Below are positions 11,394 through 23,895 of a DNA stretch of 64,000 nt, in pieces (position 1 is the stretch's first letter; each line of letters begins with the position of its first letter). Made by a program: the position numbers and the translations under genes. Below the pieces are notes generated by a model. The model saw only the letters and a program-made list of their open reading frames with translations, was not told the origin of the DNA and did no database searches. This DNA comes from Diplolepis rosae. Taxonomy: Eukaryota > Arthropoda > Insecta > Hymenoptera > Diplolepididae. The stretch is taken from contig JAPYXD010000463.1 of the NCBI GenBank assembly GCA_030998225.1, forward strand, positions 248,001-312,000, written 5' to 3'.

Positions 11394-11781
11394 TTTTTTT
11401 TATTAAAACCTAACAAAAACACAGAAAAAGTGGGAAGCTGAATTGAGATTTTCTTGGAATGAAATATTTTAGATTTGAAAAGACGTAGCTTTTTTACATG
11501 GTAAATAAATTATATACTTGAAAACGAAAGGCTTGAATATAAAACAATCCTAAAAACATTTTTTTCCAGCAAAACATTTCAAAGAAATTCTTTACGTAAC
11601 ATTTTTTGCACAGAAAATTGAGTATGTATTGTATGGGTGTAAAATACATGATTTATATTTCTTGGAATAAGTATACTTAGAAAACTCCAAAAACGTAAAC
11701 TATTACAATTGTCATATAAAAATGTTACGTCAATTTAACAACGCACTTTTTCTGTATATTTTCATAATTTAATAAAAAACA

Positions 11782-11812
11782 CTGATGAGGGTTCCGATCT
11801 AAGCTGAAATGT
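11782..11812 (+). ncRNA. Hammerhead-like core (right arm)
   Basis: CTGATGAG followed by an imperfect stem II and then TGAAATG. The first conserved block is intact, and the pairing of stem II is weak (GGTTCC against AAGCT). Likely a decayed copy. Confidence 0.4.
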
Positions 11813-12405
11813 CAGATTGATATTAATTTTATCATTTGTGAACCTCAAAGCAAATCTTTTCCAAAAATATACTACTATTAATTTCTACTTATATCTCAAT
11901 ATAGTATTTAAATTAATAGATTAATTATAAAAAAAACACAATAATAGAAAAAAATTTTCTTAATCCTTTTACAGACAATTTCAAAACAGCATTTAACAAG
12001 AGATATCAAAATATTGAAATAAGACGATAATAGAAATTATAGACTTTTTTTGTCTATGTAAAAAACAAGATTCAGATATACTTTCAACTTAAACTGTTTG
12101 CAAAAAAATGTGTTTTTTTTATTTAAATTTAAAAATTGTTTAACTTCAAATACAGTATATTGTGTATCTAGGAGGTAAAGTTGGTCTTTTGGGGCGAGAT
12201 CGGTCGAGTCCCAAAATGACCAACCTCCGTGGTACACACGATATTTTTTGCAAAATACGTCCTAAAGAAGTATTTCGAGTGTCTGTAGAATGGTATTGAG
12301 AGTGTCCAATTACGACTCGGTGGAATAGTAACATACTATAACAATAATATTGATAAATATGGCACGAAAGGTCGTGGAAAGGGCTGTAGGGGGGAGGGGG
12401 GAAAA

Positions 12406-12443
12406 GCCCCTGCGGGGGCGTGTTCGGGGGGCCGTGCCCCCCG
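12406..12443. repeat. Two adjacent GC hairpins in AT-rich DNA
   Basis: GCCCCTGCGGGGGC (12406-12419) and CGGGGGGCCGTGCCCCCCG (12425-12443) can each fold into tight hairpins. They lie just before a 70-bp segment that is repeated directly at about 13101-13170. Confidence 0.7.
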
Positions 12444-12452
12444 AATTGTATG

Positions 12453-13170
12453 AAACGAATTTGATTGAATTTAATAATGTATGGAAAAGTATAAACGTTG
12501 GTAAGATTAACTAAATATTTTTTCTTGATCTCTTAGCCGAAAGTACGGTCTTCCCGACCGCATTTCACTCGAGAAAGAACGACTTTTGTGGCCTTTTTTT
12601 GTTTTTTTCTGCATAGTAGTGTCGATAAATTCATCGTGTAATTCGTTTGTTTAATTTAATTTAATGAGATTTCATGCAGTACACGGTTTATTTTATATTA
12701 ATAAAAGTAATAATAATTATTGTAATAAGATTAGTATTACTGGATGTGTGATGTTAAAGTTACTGCAGATCAATATTAATATTGTTATCGAAGAATAAAT
12801 TTTCTCTGGTATTTGTTAATTTTAAAAAAATTTCGATTTTCAATTTTTTTTGCAGTTATTGTATGATTGAATTTTATTTTAAAGTTTCTAATGCCCGCCC
12901 CGACCAGCAAAAACCTCGGCTTCGCCTCGGTTTTGCAAAAGTCGGGCAGACCTCCCCCTGCCCCCTCGGCATTTATAACACATACGCTAGGAACTCAAAC
13001 TTTCTGGCCTAGGGTCGTAATATACTATTCAGGAACGTAAAATATTTTTTCTTCAAGTTTAAAAAATTTTATGTACAATTTTTGGGGTATTCAGTATTTC
13101 AAGAAACAAATTTGATTGAATTTAATAACGTATGGAAAAGTATAAACTTTGGTTAGATTAATTAAGTATT
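12453..13170. repeat. Segment bounded by ~70-bp direct repeats
   Basis: Copies at about 12453-12522 and 13101-13170 share ATTTGATTGAATTTAATAA and TATGGAAAAGTATAAAC with few differences. The interval holds a GC-rich region at 12893-12975 in which CTCGGCTTCGCCTCGG can form a hairpin. No coding similarity. It may be a solo element with flanking repeats or a local duplication. Confidence 0.55.
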
Positions 13171-13958
13171 AGCACTGAGCCCAGAACGTGCGAGATGGCT
13201 CCCTGGTGAGCAATGAAGGAGTTAGCTTATGTAACGCGCCGAGTCACTTTAAGAGGGAACTTTTGAATTTCAATAATAATTTCCAATTGTGAAGACTGGG
13301 TGGGAGCTTACCACATCAAAGAGTGGAAACTCACCTTGTCGAAGTGAAATTGCTTCGATTAAATAAGTCTTACTTATTTAAAAAGGAAATAAAATCCAAG
13401 GTATATTAAATTAATTACACTTAATTAATTTATTGTACACAACAGCTCAAACTACTATATTTATTTAATTCAAATATGTATTATAAACTTTAATAACTTT
13501 ATATTCTTATTACAATCACGAAGATGATATGTAACAAAAAACTCTAAGTTCTTTTCTTTACGTATAATTTAAAACGATCTCGCGCGCGGATCAATCGATC
13601 AATAATTAAATGAAAGGCTAATCACACTCTTCCCAATCAGCATAATAACTCTCATCCAATGTACATAATTATAAACAAGAATGTTATTCATGTCGAGTCA
13701 CTCTTAAGTCTAGCCAATCTCTTAAAACAAATTTCTTTACTTTATTATTAAAATAAAATAAAACAATATTATTTTATTTTAATTTACTTAACCTTTTGAT
13801 TCTAAGCATAATTTGAAAATTCCCTCCAGTTTAAAAGCGCGCTCTGGTGACGAAATCAGCAATCGTCACACTTAATCCCTGCTGTCGCCATCTTGCGGTC
13901 CGATCAAGTATTTGCTTGGGGGGAAATATAATCCATTATTCGCAACTGTGCAGAGGGC
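13171..13958. other. Gap without recognised gene
   Basis: Moderately GC-rich pieces (13170-13360) in AT-rich DNA, no coding similarity seen. Confidence 0.35.
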
Positions 13959-14011
13959 TTAAGGAACAAAAGTAGGACATAAGGAACGAAAGTAGGACTT
14001 AAGGAAGAAAA
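13959..14011. repeat. 20-bp tandem repeat, ~2.5 copies
   Basis: A unit close to AAGGAACAAAAGTAGGACAT is repeated twice with a partial third copy. Confidence 0.75.
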
Positions 14012-14389
14012 CAGATACAATATGAACATGCTGGTCGTAAATGGACAACTTTACAGCCGCCCTACAGGGGCTCGAAGTACTACTTTAGTGCCTGTTTTGC
14101 AAAAAAATTATTTAAGCAAAGAAGAAGAGGCATAGCAATTTTATTTTCCAAGGTTGGAAAGTTTATGACTTTATAGCTCCTCTTTATAGCTCTTCCATGG
14201 GAAAATTATATATCGTATAGAAGAGAACTTAAAATTATTAGCAAGCATATCCCACTCAAAAATGCAACAAATAGCATCTATGTGACAAATTTCACATAAA
14301 TGGTTATTCCCATGATACAAAAATTTTCGATTAAATAATCAATGAAAAAAGTTCGTCAAAATATTTCTCTTTAAATATTCTACACTTAA

Positions 14390-14678
14390 AGAATTTGAAA
14401 ATCTTTCTGTGGAAAAAATGACGCTTTCGACTGCGCTGGGATTCGAGCCCAGGTCTTTCGATCGCCTGGGCTCGAATCCCAGCGCAGTCGAAAGCGTCAT
14501 TTTTTCCACAGAAAGATTTTCAAATTCTTTAAATATTGAATTTATTTGCATTATTTGCGATATAAGAGTTTGAAATTGTCTACGAGGACACCTGTCGACA
14601 ACGTATCCTATCTGATACGCGACTAGTGATCCTCCGATAATGTAGGCAGTGACAAAAATTTCAAACTCAACTAATTAA
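14390..14678. mobile_element. SINE-like palindromic element with 12-bp target duplication
   Basis: The 12-mer TTCTACACTTAA flanks the element at 14378-14389 and 14679-14690. The first half (about 14388-14531) is an almost perfect palindrome. Each arm holds a tRNA T-arm look-alike, stem CTGGG/CCCAG around loop CTCGAAT, which matches the RNA polymerase III B box GGTTCGANTCC at most positions. The second half (14532-14678) holds TGTCTACGAGGACACCTGTC and the pair GAGTTTGAAATT/AATTTCAAACTC. Related copies: 54045-54252 (arms collapsed), 57813-57893 (fragment), and single arms at 28060-28135 and 41845-41930. The variable 11-12-bp duplications suggest retroposition; the tRNA origin is inference. Confidence 0.7.
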
Positions 14679-14690
14679 TTCTACACTTAA

Positions 14691-15782
14691 CATTACTTGA
14701 TTCAAATTAGAACAATAGGATTAAATTAAGTTAAATTTACAGTACTAAATTATCGTACTGAATAATAAACCAGTAATATTTTTATGAACTTTCTTCATTA
14801 TTTTAATGTAAAGAAAAAAATATATATTACGTATTCGTAAAGAAAAACTCTATTTAAAAAGAAAATTATTCAAATCATAGAAAATAAGTTCTCGAAATTG
14901 GAAGTTCTGATATTTTGATATTGGGAGTTGTTTTATTGAATAATGAAAATATTTTGAGTTACGATGGAATAAATATACGAATTGTTATTTATAAACCATA
15001 ATTATACTTTCAAATACAAAAATGTAGTAACATCGTATGAAATTTGATACTTTTATTTTTTAATCACTTTTTTTGATTTTTTAATTTAATTACTATGACA
15101 CTTCAAGTTGATCAAAATTATCGTCAAAAGAATTTATTCACTTATTTTCATTTTTAAATTTTTACCAAACTTTATTAAATTTATAGTTGAGGAAAAGAAT
15201 TTGCAAAATAAAGTAAAGAGGGTATAGAAGTGGCTTGGATTATAATTATTATTTTTTTAAAATAATTTATTAAATATATATGAATTGAAAGAATATATAT
15301 ACATACATGAATATATGTATATATAATGTATAGTATATATATAATTATAATACTACCGACCTCATTTCATGCTTCAAATTTTGTATACTCCCTGAGAGAA
15401 AGTATTAGTCATGGCTACCCATTTTTTTATGAAAAAAAGGGTCACAAGTATGTTTTTTACTCTGTATCATCTAAACACCTTAGTTCTTACAGCTAGATTA
15501 ACTAAGTAGCAATAATTAAAATTTTTATTAAAACTTACAAAATCCGATTAGTCGGTCCGTTTCGTAGCCGGAACTATTTTCATGCATTCCTACATTGTAT
15601 TGATCTTATATTATTATCAAATACAGCAATTTGTTTATAAAAATTTTTTTTTTGAAAAATTGTTTTTTTATAATTTCAGTCATTAAAGAATTCATTTTCA
15701 AAATTGTAAAAGATCATGTTGTGGAGAATCTTTTTCCTAAAAAAATGAACCATGATTTATTAGAATCGCATCATTTTTAAAT
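14691..15782. other. Gap without recognised gene; TA-rich stretch
   Basis: AT-rich sequence with a TATATA-rich simple-sequence tract at about 15275-15350. No coding similarity. Confidence 0.4.
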
Positions 15783-16054
15783 AGGGCATAACCGGGTTTC
15801 TACGTGAAATCGGCCTTGAAACCAAATCAAATTTTCAGGTCATAATTCGCCATTTTGAATCAGTAATGATGGATTTTGCCATTTTCGTTTTTTGCGTTTT
15901 TTAGCTAAACTAATCATAGGAAAATTTAAAAAAAAAACAGGATTGTTTTTTCCAATAAAAGATACATTTGTTTGTAGATATGTTGTTACCGGTATTATAA
16001 TTTGAACATTAAAGTGAATGGCCTTTCCGGTTTTGTAAAGTTGTTTTATTTTTA

Positions 16055-16110
16055 AAAGTACGTCAACGTTTCGACCGATTTTTCGGTCCTTATCAAGACT
16101 ATAAAAAGGA
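16055..16110 (-). ncRNA. PLE copy A hammerhead-like motif
   Basis: Minus-strand copy of the motif described at 21261-21325. Confidence 0.6.
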
Positions 16111-16822
16111 AATACAAAATGAATATATATAAAAATTTTTGAAAAATTATGAATATAATAAAAAGATAATATTTATATAATAAAAAGATTTTGTTTTTTC
16201 AATATAATATATAAAATTAACAGAAGATAAAAGAGAGAAAGAATAATAATAATAATAAACATACCGTGGATGACATATTTAGTATTTTACTTCCATTCAT
16301 ATTGTTTGATGATTGGTTAAATTTAAAAAAATCCAAGTTTAAAGGCATAAAAATATGTTGTAAAATTATCATCATAGCATATTAGTTACTATGAGAGTTC
16401 GTTAAAATTTTTTAAAATTTTTTGTTAGGATAACTGGTGTCAACCTTTTTAGGTTATATTGATCGATAACGACACCTATAAAATAAATATATAAGAGATA
16501 AATTTTGAATTAAATTATGTAAAGAAATTTTTTGAAATATTAGTTACTTACAAGCAGTTTCCATTATTTATACGTTATTGTTACATATTATTAAAAATTT
16601 TATATTACACAAAACTTTGGAAGTAAAATGTCTCCACAATTGTTCATTTGGCTATCGTAGCGTTGTTGATGTTATGGTGTGTTCTCAAGAAAATTAATAT
16701 GTAATATATCGGCTATTGGTAACATTCAATGGTAATTTTTCAAATTTATGAAATTATACAATTAAAAAGATTAGAAAAGATAAGAGAAAGTAGAAAAGTT
16801 ATGTTATGGATTTTATTATATT

Positions 16823-18257
16823 ATTATAAATGGCACTTAGATTTTCAATATCTGTTTTGTAATTAATAGAAAAATTTTCTTTTTGAATATAAATCATTTC
16901 TAAAATTAATCGTTTTTTAAAAATATTTTCTGTATCTAAAATTTTAGTATTTTTAAAATCAAAGGAATGTTTGTAAGAAGTAGCATGTTCTGCAAGTGCA
17001 GTTTTGTTATCTTTATTTTTAACAGATCTAGCATGTTCTAGTAATCTATTGTGTAAGAATCTGCAAGTTTGTCCAATATATTTTTTGTTGCATTGAATGC
17101 AGTTAATTTCATAAATGACATTATATTTAAATTTTTTTGTGTTCTATCTTTAATTGTTGGAAATAATTTTTTTGGAAAGAGTTTTCTATTGTAAAGACAA
17201 TTTGAAGTTTAGTTTTTTTAAAGATTCTGCATAGCTGTTCTTGAAAATTTTGAATATATGGAAAAGTTATGACTTTTCTACTTTCTTTGTGATCTATATT
17301 ATAAATTTCACATACTTGATTTGTTTTATGTTGAATTGTTATTAATTTTTTATAACGTTCGAAAATTTTTTCATTTAAAAGATCTAGTGGATAGCCATTT
17401 TTTAGTAATGTAGATCGCACACAATTTAAATTATTCATATGAAAATCTTTATCTGATAAGAGTATTGCTCTATCAGTAAGTGAATAGATAACGCCAATTT
17501 TATATGTTAAACAGTGGTTAGAGAAAAAATTGATATATCGACCTGACCAAATTGGTTTTTTGTACCAATTAGTTTTAATTTTATTATCAATAACTTGGAT
17601 ATTTACATCCAAAAAATTGATATTATTATTTATAGATTTTTCTAAAGTGAATTTTAGTTTTTTATCTATGGAATTAAATCTGCATAAAATATCTTCTACT
17701 TTGTTTTCTGGTAGACAAATTAAAGTGTCATCTACATATCTGTAATAAAATATAATATTATAAGGTAATTTTTTTAAAATTTTTTTCTCTAACTCTTCCA
17801 TGACAACGTTTGCAGCAGTGGCTGATAGAGGCGATCCCATTGGTAAACCAAAAATTTGTTTATAAAATTCATTGTTATAAGTACAGTATGATGATTCTAA
17901 ACAAAATTGTAAAATATTATCGAAATGTGTTTGTTTGAGAAAAGTATTGGTTTTTATTTGATTCCATCTTAATTTAACTGATTTTCTAATAAGATTCCAA
18001 GAAATATTAGTGTACATGGACACTGCATCAAGTGAGATAATAGTGAAGTTATTTGGTATATAGATATTGGAAATTTTCTTTTTGAATTCAAAACTATCTT
18101 TAATATGATATTCAGTATGTCCAACTGTTTTTTGCATAGATTTAGAAAGTAATTTAGATAGGTTGTATAAAGGTGAACCAATGAAGGAAGTGATAGGTCT
18201 TAGTGGACAGTTGGTTTTATGGATTTTTGGTAAACCATAGAATTTAATAATTACCAT
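16823..18257 (-). pseudogene. PLE copy A: RT plus GIY-YIG, 5'-truncated
   Basis: On the minus strand it starts inside the RT at FYGLPKIHK, so the first ~300 residues are missing. It then runs open through SLDAVSMYTN (first RT Asp), GLPMGSPLSA and YRYVDDTLI (catalytic YVDD). An A-run near 17167-17173 is one base shorter than in copies B and C, which shifts the frame after NSFQK and separates the C-terminal GIY-YIG nuclease (16823 to about 17165). Its 3' UTR continues to 15972 and holds a hammerhead-like motif at 16055-16110. Confidence 0.92.
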
Positions 18258-18264
18258 AAACCAT

Positions 18265-20570
18265 AGAATTTTAAATCAAACATACATAAATATTAGATTT
18301 TTTTCGAAACATATTTGTGAGGAGATTGAGAACTCGACAAGACTTTTTGGTAAAAAAATTTTAAATTTTGAAATAACTGACATTTCACAAGAAATTAAAC
18401 AAATCAGCAAGGATATCTACTACTACAAAATGAAAATTATAAACCAAACTTCAAATGATTTTTATAACAATTTAAAAACAAAAAATCAAACTACTATTGA
18501 AAAGTATACAAAGAAACTACACAACAATATTACAAATAAATTGGAAAATCTAAAAATTGCTCAAATTCCAAAATTAGTTACAGACAAAAACAATTGGTTT
18601 ATAAACTTGTCAAATAAACAAATCCCTGACAACGTTGCAGATATTCTTAGTCTCGGTGGTAAGTTTGCTTTTAATTACAATAAAAAAACTTTTCCTATTG
18701 CTAAAATTATTACAAATTTAGAATATAACATTCATAACATTCCCTATGACAATAGAAACTACATAAGAAATGAATTAACATATTGGGTTCAAAATTGGCT
18801 ATATAATGAAAATAGTAATATTAATAAAAATATTTTCTTACAAAAAGATATTTATGAAACAAAAAATTTTTTTAAAAATAACACAGACATTATCTTAACA
18901 AATGCAGACAAAAGTAATAAAACTATTCTAATGAACAAAAATGATTACAACTCAAAAATTTACGATCTTCTCAATAATCCATCTACTTACATTAAACTAA
19001 AAAAAGATCCAACTAATGAAATAAACAATACTTTAACTATAACTTTAAATGAACTAAAAGATAAAAATATTATTGATGAAAAACTTTACAAATTTCTTCA
19101 TTGTAGCACCAATATTGCACCCAAATTCTATGGTTTACCAAAAATCCATAAAACCAACTGTCCACTAAGACCTATCACTTCCTTCATTGGTTCACCTTTA
19201 TACAACCTATCTAAATTACTTTCTAAATCTATGCAAAAAACAGTTGGACATACTGAATATCATATTAAAGATAGTTTTGAATTCAAAAAGAAAATTTCCA
19301 ATATCTATATACCAAATAACTTCACTATTATCTCACTTGATGCAGTGTCCATGTACACTAATATTTCTTGGAATCTTATTAGAAAATCAGTTAAATTAAG
19401 ATGGAATCAAATAAAAACCAATACTTTTCTCAAACAAACACATTTCGATAATATTTTACAATTTTGTTTAGAATCATCATACTGTACTTATAACAATGAA
19501 TTTTATAAACAAATTTTTGGTTTACCAATGGGATCGCCTCTATCAGCCACTGCTGCAAACGTTGTCATGGAAGAGTTAGAGAAAAAATTTTAAAAAAATT
19601 ACCTTATAATATTATATTTTATTACAGATATGTAGATGACACTTTAATTTGTCTACCAGAAAACAAAGTAGAAGATATTTTATGCAGATTTAATTCCATA
19701 GATAAAAAACTAAAATTCACTTTAGAAAAATCTATAAATAATAATATCAATTTTTTGGATGTAAATATCCAAGTTATTGATAATAAAATTAAAACTAATT
19801 GGTACAAAAAACCAATTTGGTCAGGTCGATATATCAATTTTTTCTCTAACCACTGTTTAACATATAAAATTGGCGTTATCTAATCACTTACTGATAGAGC
19901 AATACTCTTATCAGATAAAGATTTTCATATGAATAATTTAAATTGTGTGCGATCTACATTACTAAAAAATGGCTATCCACTAGATCTTTTAAATGAAAAA
20001 ATTTTCGAACGTTATAAAAAATTAATAACAATTCAACATAAAACAAATCAAGTATGTGAAATTTATAATATAGATCACAAAGAAAGTAGAAGAGTCATAA
20101 CTTTTCCATATATTCAAAATTTTCAAGAACAGCTATGCAGAATCTTTAAAAAAACTAAACTTCAAATTGTCTTTACAATAGAAAACTCTTTCCAAAAAAA
20201 ATTATTTCCAACAATTAAAGATAGAACACAAAAAAAATTTAAATATAATGTCATTTATGGAATTAACTGCATTCAATGCAACAAAAAATATATTGGACAA
20301 ACTTGCAGATTCTTACACAATAGATTACTAGAACATGCTAGATCTGTTAAAAATAAAGATAACAAAACTGCTCTTGCAGAACATGCTACTTCTTACAAAC
20401 ATTCCTTTGATTTTAAAAATACTAAAATTTTAGATACAGAAAATATTTTTAAAAAACGATTAATTTTAGAAATGATTTATATTCAAAAAGAAAATTTTTC
20501 TATTAATTACAAAACAGATATTGAAAATCTAAGTGCCATTTATAATAATATAATAAAATCCATAACATAA
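18265..20570 (+). pseudogene. PLE copy B: RT plus GIY-YIG, 5'-truncated, two lesions
   Basis: Starts at ILNQTYINI, about 18 codons into the frame of copy C, and runs to a TAA at 20568-20570. An A-run at about 19581-19590 is one base short, which ends the first open part (to 19593) just after the EELEKK segment. A TAT-to-TAA change at 19881-19883 adds a second break. From 19929 the rest is open and holds the GIY-YIG domain (YIGQT, HNRLLEH). Otherwise nearly identical to copy C. Confidence 0.92.
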
Positions 20571-21260
20571 CTTTTCTACTTTCTCTTATCTTTTCTAATC
20601 TTTTTAATTGTATAATTTCATAAATTTCAAAAATTGCCATTGAATGTTACCAATAGCCGATATATTACATATTAATTTTCTTGAGAACACACCATAACAT
20701 CAACAACGCTACGATAGCCAAATGAACAATTGTGGAGACATTTTACTTCCAAAGTTTTGTGTAATATAAAATTTTTAATAATATGTAACAATAACGTATA
20801 AATAATGGAAACTGCTTGTAAGTAACTAATATTTCAAAAAATTTCTTTACATAATTTAATTCAAAATTTATCTCTTATATATTTATTTTATAGGTGTCGT
20901 TATCGATCAATATAACCTAAAAAGGTTGACACCAGTTATCTTAACAACAAATTTTAAAAAATTTTAACGAACTCTCATAGTAACTAATATGCTATGATGA
21001 TAATTTTACAACATATTTTTATGCCTTTAAACTTGGATTTTTTTAAATTTAACCAATCATCAAACAATATGAATGGAAGTAAAATACTAAATATGTCATC
21101 CACGGTATGTTTATTATTATTATTATTCTTTCTCTCTTTTATCTTCTGTTAATTTTATATATTATATTGAAAAAACAAAATCTTTTTATTATATAAATAT
21201 TATCTTTTTATTATATTCATAATTTTTCAAAAAATTTTTATATATATTCATTTTGTATTT

Positions 21261-21325
21261 CCTTTTTATAGTCTTGATAAGGACCGAAAAATCGGTCGAA
21301 ACGTTGACGTACTTTTAAAAATAAA
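21261..21325 (+). ncRNA. PLE copy B/C junction hammerhead-like motif
   Basis: CTTGATAAG, then a stem of GACCG/CGGTC with an A-rich loop, then GAAAC, then a 3-bp CGT/ACG stem III with a 2-nt loop and a GTA at the cleavage-site position. Flanking TTTTTATAG and CTTTTAAAAA can pair as stem I. PLEs are known to carry type I hammerheads with very short stem III in their terminal regions. Here the core reads TTGATAA where CTGATGA is expected, so the conserved G8 position is an A and activity is doubtful. Confidence 0.6.
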
Positions 21326-21414
21326 ACAACTTTACAAAACCGGAAAGGCCATTCACTTTAATGTTCAAATTATAATACCGGTAACAACATATCTACAAAC
21401 TAATTATCAGGCCT

Positions 21415-23895
21415 AAAACCTTTATTACATCGAAACGTGGAGAACATACAAGGATTCTACGACAATTTACGAAATGAATACAATCCACAACTAGTTAAAG
21501 ACATCAAATTATATAAACAGTTTACCAGCAATTTAAAGAAAAGAGAGATACAGAGAAAAAATTTTTATTGGAATGTAGATCGCACAACATTTTGCCTAAT
21601 CATATTTTAAATCAAACATACATAAATATCAGATTTTTTTCGAAACATATTTGTGAGGAGGTTGAGAACTCGACAAGACTTTTTGGTAAAAAAATTTTAA
21701 ATTTTGAAATAACTGACATTTCACAAGAAATTAAACAAATCAGCAAGGATATCTACTACTACAAAATGAAAATTATAAACCAAACTTCAAATGATTTTTA
21801 TAACAATTTAAAAACAAAAAATCAAACTACTATTGAAAAGTATACAAAGAAACTACACAACAATATTACAAATAAATTGGAAAATCTAAAAATTGCTCAA
21901 ATTCCAAAATTAGTTACAGACAAAAACAATTGGTTTATAAACTTGTCAAATAAACAAATCCCTGACAACGTTGCAGATATTCTTAGTCTCGGTGGTAAGT
22001 TTGCTTTTAATTACAATAAAAAAACTTTTCCTATTGCTAAAATTATTACAAATTTAGAATATAACATTCATAACATTCCCTATGACAATAGAAACTACAT
22101 AAGAAATGAATTAACATATTGGGTTCAAAATTGGCTATATAATGAAAATAGTAATATTAATAAAAATATTTTCTTACAAAAAGATATTTATGAAACAAAA
22201 AATTTTTTTAAAAATAACACAGACATTATCTTAACAAATGCAGACAAAAGTAATAAAACTATTCTAATGAACAAAAATGATTACAACTCAAAAATTTACG
22301 ATCTTCTCAATAATCCATCTACTTACATTAAACTAAAAAAAGATCCAACTAATGAAATAAACAATACTTTAACTATAACTTTAAATGAACTAAAAGATAA
22401 AAATATTATTGATGAAAAACTTTACAAATTTCTTCATTGTAGCACCAATATTGCACCCAAATTCTATGGTTTACCAAAAATCCATAAAACCAACTGTCCA
22501 CTAAGACCTATCACTTCCTTCATTGGTTCACCTTTATACAACCTATCTAAATTACTTTCTAAATCTATGCAAAAAACAGTTGGACATACTGAATATCATA
22601 TTAAAGATAGTTTTGAATTCAAAAAGAAAATTTCCAATATCTATATACCAAATAACTTCACTATTATCTCACTTGATGCAGTGTCCATGTACACTAATAT
22701 TTCTTGGAATCTTATTAGAAAATCAGTTAAATTAAGATGGAATCAAATAAAAACCAATACTTTTCTCAAACAAACACATTTCGATAATATTTTACAATTT
22801 TGTTTAGAATCATCATACTGTACTTATAACAATGAATTTTATAAACAAATTTTTGGTTTACCAATGGGATCGCCTCTATCAGCCACTGCTGCAAACGTTG
22901 TCATGGAAGAGTTAGAGAAAAAATTACCTTATAATATTATATTTTATTACAGATATGTAGATGACACTTTAATTTGTCTACCAGAAAACAAAGTAGAAGA
23001 TATTTTATGCAGATTTAATTCCATAGATAAAGAACTAAAATTCACTTTAGAAAAATCTATAAATAATAATATCAATTTTTTGGATGTAAACATCCAAGTA
23101 ATTGATAATAAAATTAAAACTAATTGGTACAAAAAACCAATTTGGTCAGGTCGATATATCAATTTTTTCTCTAACCACTGTTTAACATATAAAATTGGCG
23201 TTATCTATTCACTTACTGATAGAGCAATACTCTTATCAGATAAAGATTTTCATATGAATAATTTAAATTGTGTGCGATCTACATTACTAAAAAATGGCTA
23301 TCCACTAGATCTTTTAAATGAAAAAATTTTCGAACGTTATAAAAAATTAATAACAATTCAACATAAAACAAATCAAGTATGTGAAATTTATAATATAGAT
23401 CACAAAGAAAGTAGAAAAGTCATAACTTTTCCATATATTCAAAATTTTCAAGAACAGCTATGCAGAATCTTTAAAAAAACTAAACTTCAAATTGTCTTTA
23501 CAATAGAAAACTCTTTCCAAAAAAAATTATTTCCAACAATTAAAGATAGAACACAAAAAAAATTTAAATATAATGTCATTTATGAAATTAACTGCATTCA
23601 ATGCAACAAAAAATATATTGGACAAACTTGCAGATTCTTACACAATAGATTACTAGAACATGCTAGATCTGTTAAAAATAAAGATAACAAAACTGCACTT
23701 GCAGAACATGCTACTTCTTACAAACATTCCTTTGATTTTAAAAATACTAAAATTTTAGATACAGAAAATATTTTTAAAAAACGATTAATTTTAGAAATGA
23801 TTTATATTCAAAAAGAAAATTTTTCTATTAATTACAAAACAGATATTGAAAATCTAAGTGCCATTTATAATAATATAATAAAATCCATAACATAA
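21415..23895 (+). CDS. PLE copy C: reverse transcriptase with GIY-YIG endonuclease (near-complete)
   Basis: An open frame of 775 codons (21568-23895) encodes the Penelope-type polymerase that copies the element's RNA onto a nicked target. RT landmarks by codon from 21568: FYGLPKIHK about 298, SLDAVSMYTN about 370, GLPMGSPLSATAANVV about 430, YRYVDDTLI about 460. The C-terminal GIY-YIG nuclease has IYEINCIQCNKKYIGQT at about 669-685 with a C-x2-C pair between its two halves, then HNRLLEH with the catalytic Arg near 693. The first in-frame ATG comes well after the conserved CRSHNILPNHI segment. Upstream codons (DIKLYKQFTSNLKK, before 21555) lie in another frame, so a single-base slip in the A-run at 21555-21562 probably cuts off the N-terminus. 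The catalytic parts look intact. Confidence 0.92.

Larger units (their letters stand above)
11311..11865. mobile_element. Inverted-repeat element with hammerhead-like cores at both ends (copy 1)
   Basis: About 555 bp with arms of roughly 130 bp (11311-11440 and 11735-11865) that are reverse complements with moderate divergence. Each arm carries a hammerhead-ribozyme-like core, on the minus strand at the left and the plus strand at the right. The geometry matches the ends of the Penelope-like cluster at 15972-24693 and the element at 27800-28338. Non-coding; probably a non-autonomous Penelope-type relic, which is inference. Confidence 0.65.

Noticed and set aside
14440..14490. tRNA gene in the palindrome
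   Set aside because: Only the T-arm/B-box part is present; no A box, D-arm or anticodon arm at the right spacing.
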